Origin: Thermosynechococcus sp. HN-54
Lineage (GTDB): Bacteria > Cyanobacteriota > Cyanobacteriia > Thermosynechococcales > Thermosynechococcaceae
Assembly (NCBI RefSeq): GCF_023650955.1
Contig: NZ_CP098039.1
Location: forward strand, 1,798,001-1,862,000
Length of the DNA: 64,000 nt
Direction: 5' to 3'
The notes under the pieces are model-generated. The model saw only the letters and a list, made by a program, of their open reading frames with translations. It was not told the DNA's origin and did not search any database. Made by a program: the position numbers and the translations under genes. Of this stretch, positions 46,723 through 56,539 are shown piece after piece (the first letter of the stretch is position 1; each line of letters opens with the position of its first letter).

Positions 46723-47658
46723 CTAGAAGCTCATCTCCGCTGCTTGGACTTTCTCGACCTGTTTCTTCTTCAGCACAAGCAGAATCTGCGAAAGGGTAAT
46801 GGCGGCAAAGAACACCAACAGCCACTTAATGCGGTTGGGATCCTGAAGGACAATTTCCGTATCCTTTTGACCAAAACCACCCACATTGGGATTGTTGGTG
46901 AGGGCTTCGCCCGCAGTCACCGTTTGGCCTTCACTGACAATGAGGTCAGGGCCAGCAGGAATGGTTTCTGTCACTGCTTCGCCGCTCTCGGGGGTAATCA
47001 CCACCGCAGTACTGCCATCGGGGTTAGCGGTAATACTGGTAATCGTGCCCGCGATCGATGCAGTAAAGACGTTATTGTTGCTCTTTTCACCATTGGGATA
47101 GACTTGGCCGCGACCCCGGTTGCCCCCGGCATGAACGGAATATTTACCGAAGTGGATCGATTTATCCGTGGCAGGGTTGGGGGCGAGGACGGGGAAAACA
47201 ATTTCCTGATACTGCTCACCTGGTAGAGGCCCCACGAGAATAATGTTTTGCTTATCCTCACTGTAGGGCTGGTAGTAAATGCCGCTGGTTTTGGCTTGCA
47301 ACTCCTCGGGAATGCGATCGGGAGGAGCAATTTTGAAGCCCTCGGGCAACATCAGCACTGCCCCGACATTCAGACCGCCCTTAGATCCATCCCCCAGCAC
47401 CTGTTGCACACTGGTGTCGTAGGGAATTTTCACCACAGCTTCAAAGACAGAATCGGGGGTAACGGCTTGGGGCACTTCCACTTGCGTGGGTTTGGCGGCG
47501 AGGTGACAGTTGGCGCACACAATTCGCCCGGTCGCTTCACGGGGACTGTCATAGCCCTGCTGGGCATAGAAAGGATAGGCCTGTGCTTGCGGTGACCAAA
47601 GAAGCACACTGGCGGCAAGGGCGATCGCCAGTGTCAAAGATTTGAAAAAGCGTTTCAT
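46723..47658 (-). CDS. petA: Cytochrome f (apocytochrome f of the b6f complex)
   Basis: A 311-residue thylakoid protein. The signal peptide ([21 protein letters not shown]) ends just before [20 protein letters not shown], whose Tyr is the axial haem ligand. The haem-binding motif is CANCH. The large lumenal domain ends with a single C-terminal membrane helix ([18 protein letters not shown]). It carries electrons from the Rieske protein to plastocyanin or cytochrome c6. ATG 47658 is preceded by AGGGAG; the frame is open to 47691. It lies 20 bp downstream of petC in the classic petCA order. Confidence 0.97.
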   Translation of the reverse strand: MKRFFKSLTLAIALAASVLLWSPQAQAYPFYAQQGYDSPREATGRIVCANCHLAAKPTQVEVPQAVTPDSVFEAVVKIPYDTSVQQVLGDGSKGGLNVGAVLMLPEGFKIAPPDRIPEELQAKTSGIYYQPYSEDKQNIILVGPLPGEQYQEIVFPVLAPNPATDKSIHFGKYSVHAGGNRGRGQVYPNGEKSNNNVFTASIAGTITSITANPDGSTAVVITPESGEAVTETIPAGPDLIVSEGQTVTAGEALTNNPNVGGFGQKDTEIVLQDPNRIKWLLVFFAAITLSQILLVLKKKQVEKVQAAEMSF

Positions 47659-47678
47659 ACCACTCCCTAAATTTCTTT

Positions 47679-48221
47679 TTATGTCCACCAAGGTTCTTTA
47701 CCCGTGCGGAAATCGGTTTCCGTCCAAGGGGTAAACACCAGTTTGTCATCTTCTGTCACCGTGGCATTCACCAGTGCCAAGGAGAGGGGAGCAGGGCCAC
47801 GCACCACTTTACCCGTGCTGTCGTATTGAGAGCCGTGGCAGGGGCAAATGAACTTGTTTTCGCTGACATTCCAAGGCACCACGCAGCCAAGGTGAGTGCA
47901 GACGGCATTCAAGCCATAATTGGCAATTTGGTGATCCTCAGTAACGATCACGTAGGTGGGATCCCCTTTAATCCCTTGGGCAAGGGAGCGATCGCCCGGC
48001 AGGTGCTTCGTCAGGTAGTCGGAAACCTTAATATCGTTGCCCAATGCATCCTTGGCAACCACACCACCCCCCGTGCCGCCACTAGAGGGGGGAATGAAAT
48101 ACTTGACGACAGGGTACAAAGCGCCCAACGCTGTACCGGTGATGGTACCAAACGTCAGCAGGTTCATAAACTGTCGCCGCCCCATATCGGGCACATCAGA
48201 CATTCCAGAAACTTGAGCCAT
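47679..48221 (-). CDS. petC: Cytochrome b6f complex Rieske iron-sulfur protein
   Basis: A 180-residue thylakoid protein. The N-terminal twin-arginine-like region ([26 protein letters not shown]) is a single anchor helix, followed by a glycine-rich hinge (SSGGTGGGV) and the soluble domain with the [2Fe-2S] ligands in [10 protein letters not shown] and CPCHGSQYD. It takes electrons from plastoquinol to cytochrome f. It is first in the petC-petA operon. A divergent DUF3067 gene lies 114 bp away, so the shared gap probably holds both promoters. Confidence 0.97.
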   Translation of the reverse strand: MAQVSGMSDVPDMGRRQFMNLLTFGTITGTALGALYPVVKYFIPPSSGGTGGGVVAKDALGNDIKVSDYLTKHLPGDRSLAQGIKGDPTYVIVTEDHQIANYGLNAVCTHLGCVVPWNVSENKFICPCHGSQYDSTGKVVRGPAPLSLALVNATVTEDDKLVFTPWTETDFRTGKEPWWT

Positions 48222-48335
48222 GGTTTACGCTTATTTACTAAGGAATCGAAACGGACAGTCGTAAAATAATTACGTTTGTTAACTATTATCACACTGTCCG
48301 AGCCGTCCCAACCGCAAGGGCTGAAATTCTTGCCA

Positions 48336-48656
48336 ATGCCGACGCCCCTCACTGGTGATGAACTCCATGCCTTACTCCTGCGCAAATGGGGGCGTTCCTT
48401 TGATCTTCAGTTTCGCCGCGTCGGCGATCGCATCTTTTTGCAGGTGATGTGGCGCTACCTCGAGCAGGCCTCCTATCCCGATACGCCTGAAGACTACGCC
48501 GCCCACCTCGGGGCGATCGCCCAGCACCTCAATGACTGGGGCTGTGCCGAACAGGTTTGCACCTTCATTGAGACCACTCGTGAAAAGCCACGCCTTGGCA
48601 AAGCTGTGAATATTCCCCTGAACCTCGGTACTCGTATTATCGAATGGCTAGAGTAG
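48336..48656 (+). CDS. DUF3067 family protein
   Basis: A protein of about 106 residues from ATG 48336 (MPTPLTGDELHALL). It has a conserved core WGRSFDLQFRRVGDRIFLQVMWRYLEQASY, then YAAHLGAIAQHLNDWG and RLGKAVNIPLNL. This is the DUF3067 family found in cyanobacteria and plastid-bearing eukaryotes, function unknown. Its divergent placement next to petC-petA would be compatible with a role around the b6f complex, but that is inference from position only. It is followed by the apcA leader. Confidence 0.8.
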   Translation: MPTPLTGDELHALLLRKWGRSFDLQFRRVGDRIFLQVMWRYLEQASYPDTPEDYAAHLGAIAQHLNDWGCAEQVCTFIETTREKPRLGKAVNIPLNLGTRIIEWLE

Positions 48657-48885
48657 TCGCCCCTAGCAGATTTTTGAAAAAATGTTAAGAATGTTAAAAA
48701 GGATTGCGATGATGTGGGAGATGTCCCCCCTATGCCTGAGAATGTTTGCGGAAGGTTACGTCAGCCCGTCGGGTCAATCGCCGTACCTATCTCTCCTGCA
48801 GGAGTTCGGTGAGTCGTAACATTCCAATGGCAGATGCCACATTATCAAGACCCTTGTTTTACAATTCCAACTTTGGAGGAACTCA
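48657..48885 (+). promoter_or_regulatory. Long leader/promoter region of apcABC
   Basis: The 229-bp gap holds a tandem 9-bp repeat (AATGTTAAG/AATGTTAAA, 48681-48698), a perfect palindrome CTCCTGCAGGAG (48793-48804), and a strong GGAGG ribosome site eight bases before the apcA start. The leader probably controls transcript level or stability; the exact promoter is not resolved. Confidence 0.55.
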
Positions 48886-49371
48886 ATGAGCGTCGTCACG
48901 AAATCGATCGTGAATGCAGATGCCGAGGCCCGTTACCTCAGCCCCGGTGAACTGGATCGCATTAAAAGCTTTGTCAGCACCGGCGAGCGCCGTCTGCGCA
49001 TTGCCCAAACCCTGACCGAAAACCGCGAGCGGATTGTCAAGCAAGCGGGCGATCAACTCTTCCAAAAACGGCCTGATGTGGTCTCCCCCGGTGGCAATGC
49101 CTACGGTGAAGAAATGACCGCCACCTGCCTGCGTGACCTCGACTACTACCTGCGGCTTGTGACCTACGGTATTGTTGCGGGCGATGTCACCCCCATCGAA
49201 GAAATTGGTTTGGTGGGTGTGCGTGAAATGTACAACTCCCTCGGCACCCCCATTCCTGCTGTGGCCGAAGGGATCCGCGCCATGAAGAACGTTGCGTCCT
49301 CGCTGCTGTCTGCAGAAGATGCCGCTGAAGCCGGTTCTTACTTTGACTTCGTGATTGGCGCCATGCAGTAG
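48886..49371 (+). CDS. apcA: Allophycocyanin alpha subunit
   Basis: A 161-residue phycobiliprotein of the phycobilisome core. The chromophore-binding Cys is in [19 protein letters not shown] (about residue 81). The opening [20 protein letters not shown] and the ending [12 protein letters not shown] are family-typical. It absorbs around 650 nm and passes energy toward photosystem II. A strong ribosome site precedes the ATG. It is the first gene of apcABC; apcB follows after 59 bp. Confidence 0.98.
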   Translation: MSVVTKSIVNADAEARYLSPGELDRIKSFVSTGERRLRIAQTLTENRERIVKQAGDQLFQKRPDVVSPGGNAYGEEMTATCLRDLDYYLRLVTYGIVAGDVTPIEEIGLVGVREMYNSLGTPIPAVAEGIRAMKNVASSLLSAEDAAEAGSYFDFVIGAMQ

Positions 49372-49430
49372 GTCGCCTCAGCATCCTTCATTGATCCATC
49401 ATCCAAATCAGTTTTTGAGGAAAAAGAACT

Positions 49431-49916
49431 ATGCAAGACGCGATTACCGCTGTCATTAATGCCTCTGACGTGCAAGGCAAATACCTCGACACCGCCGCCA
49501 TGGAGAAGCTGAAAGCTTACTTCGCAACTGGCGAACTGCGGGTGCGTGCTGCGACCGTGATCAGCGCTAATGCCGCCAATATTGTCAAAGAAGCAGTGGC
49601 CAAATCTCTGCTCTACTCTGACATCACCCGTCCTGGTGGCAACATGTACACTACCCGTCGCTATGCGGCCTGTATCCGCGACCTCGACTACTACCTGCGC
49701 TATGCCACCTATGCCATGCTGGCTGGGGATCCTTCCATCCTCGATGAGCGAGTGCTCAATGGGTTGAAAGAAACCTACAACTCCTTGGGTGTGCCCATTG
49801 CTGCCACTGTGCAAGCCATCCAAGCCATGAAAGAAGTCACCGCCAGCTTGGTGGGTGCCGATGCCGGCAAAGAAATGGGCATCTACTTTGACTACATCTG
49901 CTCTGGCTTAAGCTAA
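49431..49916 (+). CDS. apcB: Allophycocyanin beta subunit
   Basis: A 161-residue phycobiliprotein that pairs with ApcA to form core trimers. The chromophore Cys is in [20 protein letters not shown], and the Asn position typical of beta subunits (methylated in many phycobiliproteins) lies in [12 protein letters not shown]. The ending [14 protein letters not shown] matches the family. It is preceded by GAGGAAAAAG. An inverted repeat separates it from apcC, perhaps giving lower expression of the linker. Confidence 0.98.
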   Translation: MQDAITAVINASDVQGKYLDTAAMEKLKAYFATGELRVRAATVISANAANIVKEAVAKSLLYSDITRPGGNMYTTRRYAACIRDLDYYLRYATYAMLAGDPSILDERVLNGLKETYNSLGVPIAATVQAIQAMKEVTASLVGADAGKEMGIYFDYICSGLS

Positions 49917-49940
49917 GTACAGCTCTCCAGTCGCACATCT

Positions 49941-50022
49941 GTCTGGGAGTTAGGGGTTAGAGTGTCAGCCTGTCATGGCAATTGTGCTTAAACAGTCTGA
50001 GTCTGGCCTTTAGCTCCCAGAC
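49941..50022 (+). promoter_or_regulatory. Intercistronic inverted repeat between apcB and apcC
   Basis: GTCTGGGAG (49941-49949) is perfectly complementary to CTCCCAGAC (50014-50022), enclosing about 64 bases. In the transcript this can form a stem that protects the abundant apcAB message or attenuates read-through into apcC. No T-run follows, so it is not a simple intrinsic terminator. Confidence 0.55.
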
Positions 50023-50058
50023 GTGTAATCACCCCACACAGATTTGGAGTCCCATCCC

Positions 50059-50262
50059 ATGCGCATGTTCAAAATTACCGCCTGTGTGCCGAGCCAAACC
50101 CGTATTCGCACCCAGCGCGAACTGCAAAACACCTATTTCACAAAACTGGTGCCCTACGAAAACTGGTTCCGCGAGCAACAACGCATCCAAAAAATGGGTG
50201 GCAAAATTGTGAAAGTGGAACTGTTTACGGGTAAGCCAGGCGTCAACACCGGTCTAGCCTAG
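50059..50262 (+). CDS. apcC: Phycobilisome core small linker polypeptide (7.8 kDa, ApcC)
   Basis: A 67-residue basic linker: MRMFKITACVPSQTRIRTQREL, then NTYFTKLVPYENWFREQQRI and VELFTGKPGVNTGLA. It caps allophycocyanin trimers in the core. ATG 50059 gives the canonical N-terminus; an upstream in-frame ATG at 50044 is rejected. It is the last gene of the operon and is followed by a probable terminator. Confidence 0.96.
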   Translation: MRMFKITACVPSQTRIRTQRELQNTYFTKLVPYENWFREQQRIQKMGGKIVKVELFTGKPGVNTGLA

Positions 50263-50330
50263 GTACCCCTCTAAAACTGTTTCCTAGCGATTTTGAGGCT
50301 CCACTGTTGAGATAGTTGATTGGGTGGGTT

Positions 50331-50365
50331 GCTCCCTTCTGAGACAATTATCTGAAGGGTGGAGC
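50331..50365 (+). terminator. Probable terminator after apcABC
   Basis: GCTCCCTTC (50331-50339) pairs with GAAGGG-T-GGAGC (50354-50365), with a small bulge and a loop of about 14 bases, followed by a short T-containing stretch. It lies about 70 bp after apcC and before the convergent CcmK-like gene. Confidence 0.5.
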
Positions 50366-50407
50366 TTTGCTCATTAGAGAAGCTTTAGAGAACTTTTTCC
50401 AAGGCTA

Positions 50408-50743
50408 CTAAACGAGAAAACGCTCCCAACCCTCGCCATATTGGAACCGCATTTTGGGGAAAACAGCCTCTAAATTCTCGTGGGGACGCGGGATCACCGT
50501 TGACGACAGATAGAGCGTTTTTTCCTTGGGACTTTGAGCTGGAATTTTCTTGGCGGCCTCGACACCGGCTGCAACCGCAATTTGCACTTCAGAAACGTCG
50601 CCGCGCACAATAATTGTCAGGCGAGCACCACTGACTACTTCATAGCCCACAAGGGTAACACGCGCCGCTTTCACCATGACATCGGCAACGGCTAAGGCAG
50701 GGGGATGACCCAGTACTTCTACCATCCCAAGGGCAATGGGCAT
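50408..50743 (-). CDS. Solitary CcmK-like carboxysome shell paralogue
   Basis: A 111-residue BMC-domain protein from ATG 50743. [41 protein letters not shown] and [22 protein letters not shown] match CcmK shell hexamers. It differs from the ccmK pair at 62.3-63.0 kb: an insert-like segment (KIPAQSPKEKTLYLSS) before IPRPHENLEAVFP, a missing [10 protein letters not shown] helix, and a different tail (FQYGEGWERFLV). It is presumably a minor hexamer that tunes shell permeability, like the satellite CcmK3/K4-type proteins; which subtype is unclear. It is about 11.5 kb from the main ccm cluster and is flanked by apcABC and tatC. Confidence 0.85.
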   Translation of the reverse strand: MPIALGMVEVLGHPPALAVADVMVKAARVTLVGYEVVSGARLTIIVRGDVSEVQIAVAAGVEAAKKIPAQSPKEKTLYLSSTVIPRPHENLEAVFPKMRFQYGEGWERFLV

Positions 50744-50938
50744 GAAGACCGCTCCTAAACACAAAAATTTGTTAAGGTAATGCCATTCTTGCGATCGCGA
50801 AGGGATGCACTGATTTGGCAACATCAGCATATCATCTCTATTGATAGCCTTGATAAGTTCGAGGGACGATCGCGATAATTCATTTTTATCGCCAAAATCA
50901 TCTTTTCTGATTGAGTCTTTTTTGAGGCTATTGTAAGT

Positions 50939-51757
50939 TTAAGCCTCCGAACGCCCCACCCCCATCAGCTTGGCTAAGCCAATCCCCGTAAAGTAGAGGG
51001 TAAGGAGGGCACCCGCCAACAGTCCTTGGGTAATCGGATCAATGGAGGGGGTCAAGACCGCTGCCACGGCCACCGCAATCATCACGACGTAGCGCCATTG
51101 GCTCAGCATTTGCGGGATCGAGACAATCCCTAGGGCAATGAGCACTAACTGGAGAATGGGGACTTGAAAGGCGAGGCCAGTGGCAAGGAGCAATAGCAAA
51201 ATAAAGTCCACGTAGCGATCGATCGACCACAATTGCTCAACCACATCCGCCCCATAGTTAATGAAAAAGCCGAGGGCTGCGGGTGCCAAGAGGGTATAGG
51301 CAAAGGCCAAACCGGCAATAAAGAGAATAGATGAGCCAAAAAACACCGGTGCCAGCAAGCGTTGCTCACGCCGTGTCAATCCCGGCAGGATAAAACGAAT
51401 GGCTTGGTAGAGGATCATGGGGGTGGCTAAGAGAATACCACTGTAGGCCGCCGCTTTACAGGAGACAAAAAAGTATTCCCCTGGACTGAGTTGCAGGAAC
51501 TTAGCACCATGGGCTGGTTTTTCAAGGAACTGAATGATCCGGCGGACTTGGGTAAAGCAGAGAACAATCGTGACAGCAACAGTGCCGAGGACAACAAAGA
51601 GCCGCTGTCGCAACTCCTCAAGGTGATCCCAGAGGGACATTTCCACTTCATTGGGCAGTTCATCCTCAGGGTCAATGGGGTCGCTCGCCTCAAGGGCGCT
51701 GTCAACAATCGCTGAGGATTCTGGAGCGGGACTATCGATATTGGGCGATCGCGTCAT
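50939..51757 (-). CDS. tatC: Sec-independent protein translocase TatC
   Basis: A protein of about 272 residues. An acidic N-terminal extension is followed by six hydrophobic helices, beginning after MSLWDHLEELRQRLFVVLG, the conserved TatC opening with the Glu needed for twin-arginine signal recognition. It recognises folded twin-arginine precursors, such as the Rieske protein, in the thylakoid/plasma membrane. ATG 51757 is supported by a GGAGG site seven bases upstream; the frame to 51823 is an unsupported extension. Its 5' region abuts an IS200/IS605 end-like hairpin. Confidence 0.95.
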   Translation of the reverse strand: MTRSPNIDSPAPESSAIVDSALEASDPIDPEDELPNEVEMSLWDHLEELRQRLFVVLGTVAVTIVLCFTQVRRIIQFLEKPAHGAKFLQLSPGEYFFVSCKAAAYSGILLATPMILYQAIRFILPGLTRREQRLLAPVFFGSSILFIAGLAFAYTLLAPAALGFFINYGADVVEQLWSIDRYVDFILLLLLATGLAFQVPILQLVLIALGIVSIPQMLSQWRYVVMIAVAVAAVLTPSIDPITQGLLAGALLTLYFTGIGLAKLMGVGRSEA

Positions 51758-51774
51758 CAAAGACCTCCGAGAAA

Positions 51775-51820
51775 CCCTGCACTTTAAGGCAGGGAGGAAT
51801 AGGAGCGGCGGCACCGCCGC
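51775..51820 (+). mobile_element. IS200/IS605-like end hairpins
   Basis: Two adjacent perfect hairpins: CCCTGC (51775-51780)/GCAGGG (51789-51794) with loop ACTTTAAG, and GCGGCGG (51805-51811)/CCGCCGC (51814-51820). The first, followed by AGG, resembles the hairpin found at the right end of IS605-group elements that carry tnpB. They lie in the tatC 5' region, before a tnpB remnant. Confidence 0.5.
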
Positions 51821-51873
51821 CAATATGAAGTCTTCCCTGTTCCCTATAATAATCGGGTTGGGGAGAGCGCAAA

Positions 51874-52152
51874 ATGTATGTCACTCAGAAGAACCAAATA
51901 CGGGGTTTGAGTCGGCAGGAATTTGCTGCCTGACGCGCCCTGTACAGACTGACCAAAAATCTTTACAACGTAGGGCTTTATTCGGTCAGGCAGTTTTTCT
52001 TTGAGACACATCAGCACCTCCGTTATAGAGTTTTCTGAATCCTTGTCCTGCTTTTTACAATGATAAGAGAGCGTAAGGATTATAATGCGTTAGCACTGCC
52101 CCAAGGGGTGGCGACTCAATTCTTAAGTCTTGATCACCTGCACCGACGCTAG
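51874..52152 (+). pseudogene. Degenerate tnpB (IS200/IS605 OrfB) N-terminal remnant
   Basis: In one frame from ATG 51874: MYVTQKNQIRGLSRQEFAA, stop (TGA 51931), RALYRLTKNLYNVGLYSVRQ, FFFETHQHLRY, stop (TGA 52036), and then a recognisable continuation ERKDYNALALPQGVATQFLS to TAG 52150-52152. This matches the N-terminal helical region of TnpB proteins (LTKNLYNVGLYSVRQ and the ALPxxVAxQ motif). About 93 codons remain, without the RuvC nuclease domain. The remnant ends 3 bp before mfd, so the element decayed or was truncated there. It is not expected to be functional. Confidence 0.75.
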
Positions 52153-52155
52153 TCT

Positions 52156-55100
52156 ATGTCCTTAATGGCAATTCCCCGCAGTTGGGGTAAGCTGCCGCTG
52201 ACGGCTGAACTACTCAGCAAATTACAACACCAACGGGAAATTGTCCTCACCGGGATGCCCCGACTAGTGAAGGGCTTGGTGGCCACCACATTGGCGCAGC
52301 AGAGTCAGCAATCGCTGTGTGTGATTACTTCAACCCTAGAGGAGGGGGGACGCTGGGCAGCCCAATTGGAACTCATGGGTTGGGATGCGGTTCTTTTTTA
52401 CCCCACATCAGAGGCATCCCCTTACGACCCCTTTGACTTGGAAGCGGAGATGGTCTGGGGGCAACTGCAAGTTTTAGTTGAGAGCGATCGCCCCAACATG
52501 GCAATTGTCACCACGGAACGGGCACTGCAACCCCATTTACCGCCACCAGAGCAGTTTCGTGCCGCCTGTCTAACCTTACAGGTGGGTCAAGAGCACTCCC
52601 TAGGGGAGGTGGCCACTGCCCTAGCAGCCCTTGGTTATGAGCGGGTTTCTCTAGTAGAAACGGAAGGCCAGTGGAGTCGGCGCGGCGACATTGTGGATAT
52701 TTTCCCCGTTTCGGCGGAGCTACCCGTTCGCTTGCAGTGGTTTGGTGATGAGATTGAGTCGATTCGCGAGTTTGATCCGGCCAGCCAACGCTCCCTACAC
52801 ACCGAGGGCGATCGCCTTGATGCCCTTGAGCAGGTAACCCTGACGCCCATTAGTTTTACCCCCCTGATTGCCCAAGCCCTGCGGGCAGCGGATCACGCCC
52901 ATCTCATTCCAGAGGATCAGGAGGGACTGCGGCGCTATCTGGGGGTGGCTTTTCCGCAGCCGGCTTCGCTCTTGGATTATTTGCCTGCCCAAACCCTCAT
53001 TGCCGTGGATGAGCCGCCTCTTTGTGCTGCCCATGGCGATCGCTGGTATGAGCACAGTCAAGCCTACTGGCAAAGTCTGGAAACGCCGCCTCCCCCCATT
53101 CATCGTCCGTGGTCGGCCACTACCCAAGCCCTCGAGCGGTTTCAACGGGTGCACCTCTATGAACTGGCCAGTGAGGGACTCGGTCTCAATTTGTCAGCAC
53201 GGGCGGTTCCAGCGATTCCCCACCAATTTGGTCGCTTAGCAGCAACCCTACGGGAGGAACGGGACAAGGGTTACACCGTGTGGTTAGTGTCTGCCCAGCC
53301 CAGTCGCTCCGTGGCACTGTTGCAGGAGCATGATTGCCCTGCCCAGTTTGTGCCCAATCCTAAAGACTTTGCCGCTATTGATAAGCTGCAACAGCAGCGG
53401 CTTCCCATTGCTCTCAAGGTCAGTGGCCTAGCGGAAATCAGTGGCTTTATTTTGCCCACCTTCCGCACGGTGCTGGTGAGCGATCGCGAGTTCTTTGGCC
53501 AGCACAACTTGGTCAACCTTGGCTATGTGCGCAAACGCCGCCGCGCTGCCGCCAAACAGGTGGATCTCAACAAGCTCCAGCCGGGGGACTACGTCGTCCA
53601 TCGCCAACACGGTATTGGCCAGTTCCTGCGCCTTGAAACGCTGACGATTAACAATGAAACCCGCGAGTACCTCGCCCTTCAATATGCTGATGGCATTCTC
53701 CGCGTTGCTGCGGATCAACTAAATAGTCTCTCCCGCTACCGTAAGCAAAGCGATGGCGTCCCTCAACTCAATAAGTTAACGGGCAACACTTGGGAGCGTA
53801 CCAAAGCACGGGTGCGCAAAGCCATTAAGAAAGTGGCAGTGGATCTGTTGCAGCTCTACGCTCAACGCGCCCAACAACGGGGATTTGCCTTCCCGCCGGA
53901 TACACCGTGGCAGCAGGAGATGGAGGACTCGTTTCCCTACCAGCCCACCCCAGATCAGCTCAAGGCCATCCAAGAGGTCAAGGCCGATATGGAGAGCGAT
54001 CGCCCCATGGATCGGCTTGTGTGTGGGGATGTCGGCTTTGGCAAAACCGAAGTGGCGATTCGCGCCATCTTTAAGGCCCTCATGGCAGGCAAACAGGTGG
54101 CCGTTCTAGCACCAACCACGATCCTGACGCAGCAGCATTACCACACCCTCAAGGAACGCTTTGCCCCCTATCCCATTCAAGTGGGGTTGCTCAACCGTTT
54201 CCGCAGTGAGAGTGAACGGCAAGACATCCTGCAAAAACTCAAAACCGGCGAAATTGATGTTGTCGTGGGCACCCATCAACTCCTGAGCAAGACTGTCAAA
54301 TTTCGGGATCTAGGGCTGCTGGTGGTGGATGAGGAGCAACGCTTTGGCGTCAATCAAAAGGAGAAAATCAAAGCCCTGAAAACCCAAGTGGATGTCCTCA
54401 CCCTGAGTGCGACACCAATTCCCCGCACCCTCTATATGGCCCTGTCGGGGGTTCGGGAAATGAGCCTGATCACGACACCACCCCCCTCCCGCCGCCCGAT
54501 TCAAACCCACCTTGCTCCCTATGACCCAGAAACGGTGCGCAGTGCGATTCGCCAAGAATTGGATCGGGGGGGGCAAGTCTTCTATGTAGTTCCCCGTGTG
54601 GAAGGAATTGAGGAAGTAGCGGCCAAACTCCAAGGGATGGTGCCCAGTGCCCGCATTCTTATTGCCCATGGCCAGATGCCTGAAGGGGAACTGGAATCGA
54701 CGATGTTGGGGTTTAGCAATGGCGAAGCCGATATTCTCGTGTGTACGACGATCATTGAGTCCGGCTTGGATATTCCCCGCGTCAATACAATTTTGGTGGA
54801 GGATGCGCAGCGGTTTGGTCTAGCCCAACTCTATCAACTGCGGGGACGGGTGGGGCGAGCAGGGATTCAGGCGCATGCGTGGTTGTTTTACCCGCGTCAA
54901 GAGGTACTCACCGATGCGGCACGCCAACGGCTGCGGGCGATTCAGGAGTTTACCCAACTGGGATCGGGCTACCAACTGGCGATGCGGGATATGGAAATCC
55001 GCGGTGTTGGGAATCTATTGGGGGTGGAGCAACACGGTCAACTCGACAGTGTCGGCTTTGATCTGTATGTGGAACTGCTAGAGGAGGCGATCGCCGAAAT

Positions 55101-55584
55101 TCGTGGTCAGGAGATTCCCACCGTTGACGATACCCAAGTGGATCTCAATGTCACTGCCTTTATTCCCGCCGACTATATGCCTGATCTAGAGCAAAAGATG
55201 GCCGCCTACCGCGCGGTGTCCGCAGCAACCACCAAGGAGGAGTTAACGCAATTGGCAGCGGAATGGAGCGATCGCTATGGGGCATTGCCTAAATCGGTTC
55301 AGCAACTGCTGCGGGTTGTCGAACTCAAACAACTGGCACGCCAGTGTGGCATTAGTCGCATTCGTCCCGAAGGCAAGCAGCATGTGATCCTTGAAACGCC
55401 CATGGCCGAACCGGCTTGGAAACTGCTCCTTGAGCAACTGCCCAGTCATCTTCAGAGTCGGTTTGTCTATCAGCAAGGCAAAATCACTGTCCGCGGTCTG
55501 GGGGTACAACCGGTGGAAAAACAACTGGAGCAACTTATTGACTGGTTCAGCCAAATGAAAACAACCGTTGCGACAGCTCCCTAA
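52156..55584 (+). CDS. mfd: Transcription-repair coupling factor Mfd
   Basis: An 1,142-residue ATPase that removes RNA polymerase stalled at DNA damage and recruits UvrA. The N-terminal UvrB-like region is followed by the RNAP-interaction domain ([20 protein letters not shown]) and the translocase domain: Walker [50 protein letters not shown] (DEEQ), [13 protein letters not shown], and helicase motif [17 protein letters not shown]. The C-terminal TRCF domain closes the protein. The start is ATG 52156 or 52165 (MAIPRSWGK). It overlaps rfbD by 4 bp at the 3' end. Confidence 0.96.
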   Translation: MSLMAIPRSWGKLPLTAELLSKLQHQREIVLTGMPRLVKGLVATTLAQQSQQSLCVITSTLEEGGRWAAQLELMGWDAVLFYPTSEASPYDPFDLEAEMVWGQLQVLVESDRPNMAIVTTERALQPHLPPPEQFRAACLTLQVGQEHSLGEVATALAALGYERVSLVETEGQWSRRGDIVDIFPVSAELPVRLQWFGDEIESIREFDPASQRSLHTEGDRLDALEQVTLTPISFTPLIAQALRAADHAHLIPEDQEGLRRYLGVAFPQPASLLDYLPAQTLIAVDEPPLCAAHGDRWYEHSQAYWQSLETPPPPIHRPWSATTQALERFQRVHLYELASEGLGLNLSARAVPAIPHQFGRLAATLREERDKGYTVWLVSAQPSRSVALLQEHDCPAQFVPNPKDFAAIDKLQQQRLPIALKVSGLAEISGFILPTFRTVLVSDREFFGQHNLVNLGYVRKRRRAAAKQVDLNKLQPGDYVVHRQHGIGQFLRLETLTINNETREYLALQYADGILRVAADQLNSLSRYRKQSDGVPQLNKLTGNTWERTKARVRKAIKKVAVDLLQLYAQRAQQRGFAFPPDTPWQQEMEDSFPYQPTPDQLKAIQEVKADMESDRPMDRLVCGDVGFGKTEVAIRAIFKALMAGKQVAVLAPTTILTQQHYHTLKERFAPYPIQVGLLNRFRSESERQDILQKLKTGEIDVVVGTHQLLSKTVKFRDLGLLVVDEEQRFGVNQKEKIKALKTQVDVLTLSATPIPRTLYMALSGVREMSLITTPPPSRRPIQTHLAPYDPETVRSAIRQELDRGGQVFYVVPRVEGIEEVAAKLQGMVPSARILIAHGQMPEGELESTMLGFSNGEADILVCTTIIESGLDIPRVNTILVEDAQRFGLAQLYQLRGRVGRAGIQAHAWLFYPRQEVLTDAARQRLRAIQEFTQLGSGYQLAMRDMEIRGVGNLLGVEQHGQLDSVGFDLYVELLEEAIAEIRGQEIPTVDDTQVDLNVTAFIPADYMPDLEQKMAAYRAVSAATTKEELTQLAAEWSDRYGALPKSVQQLLRVVELKQLARQCGISRIRPEGKQHVILETPMAEPAWKLLLEQLPSHLQSRFVYQQGKITVRGLGVQPVEKQLEQLIDWFSQMKTTVATAP

Positions 55585-56474
55585 AGAACGGATTGGGGAT
55601 CTAGTTGGTCTAAAAGGGGTTCAAGGACGGCTTCCCAAGGGGGTAGAGGAGTCCCCAAAATCGCCTCTAACTTCTCGCAGTTCAGGGTGGAAAAGGCGGG
55701 TCGCTTGGCCGGGGTGGGGTACTCACTACTGGGAATCGCTTCTAGGGTAGCAACCTGACAGCCCTTTGCACGCAGCTGATCAAAAATTTTTGCCGCAAAG
55801 CCATACCAACTGGTGCTGCCGCGGGGGGTGAGGTGATAGAGGCCGCTCAGGGAGGGATCCGCCTGCCAGCGTTGAAGCAGTTGATAGGTGACTTGGGCAA
55901 TGAAGGGGGCAGCCGTGGGCGTACCGATTTGATCGGCAACCACCCGCACGAGAGGACGAGTTTGGGCAAGGCGAGCCATTGTGCGCAAAAAGTTCTTGCC
56001 CCGCAGATCATAGACCCAACTGGTGCGCAAGATCAGGTGGGCAGGGTGATGGGTAGCGATCGCCTGCTCTCCCAGCCACTTACTGTAGCCATAGGCATTG
56101 AGGGGGGCAGTGGCATCGGTTTCCCGATAGGGCAGCGATTGAGTACCAGCAAACACATAGTCGGTGGAGTAGTGAATCAACAGCCCTCCCAACGTAGCCA
56201 TTGTTTTTGCCAAGAGACCGACAGCGGTGCCATTAATCCGCTGCGCCCGTTCCGCTTCCTGTTCGGCTTGATCCACGGCAGTGTAGGCCGCCGCATTGAT
56301 CACCACATCGGGGCGAAGGGTTTTCAGTAAGCGGGGAATGGCCTCTAACTCTTCCAAGTCTAGGGTTACGGCAGTGCCTTGGCGAGCAATGGGAATGACT
56401 TCAACGCCGGGGGGTGCCTGCTGCACCAATTGCCAGCCCACCTGCCCCGTTGCCCCCAAAATGACTAGCCGCAT
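55581..56474 (-). CDS. rfbD: dTDP-4-dehydrorhamnose reductase
   Basis: A 297-residue extended SDR. The N-terminal Rossmann motif is [40 protein letters not shown] and [20 protein letters not shown] provide Thr/Ser, and [14 protein letters not shown] holds the catalytic YxxxK. It performs the last step of dTDP-L-rhamnose synthesis for surface glycans, and may serve the same envelope as the fucosyltransferase island at 14-19 kb. ATG 56474 is supported by AAGGAG; the extension to the GTG at 56483 is less likely. The other rml genes are not in this window. Confidence 0.92.
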   Translation of the reverse strand: MRLVILGATGQVGWQLVQQAPPGVEVIPIARQGTAVTLDLEELEAIPRLLKTLRPDVVINAAAYTAVDQAEQEAERAQRINGTAVGLLAKTMATLGGLLIHYSTDYVFAGTQSLPYRETDATAPLNAYGYSKWLGEQAIATHHPAHLILRTSWVYDLRGKNFLRTMARLAQTRPLVRVVADQIGTPTAAPFIAQVTYQLLQRWQADPSLSGLYHLTPRGSTSWYGFAAKIFDQLRAKGCQVATLEAIPSSEYPTPAKRPAFSTLNCEKLEAILGTPLPPWEAVLEPLLDQLDPQSVL

Positions 56475-56539
56475 TTTCCGCACTCCTTGATGATGATGAA
56501 CTGATTGTTAAAATACTTTAAGAGTTTGCGCCACTGCCC

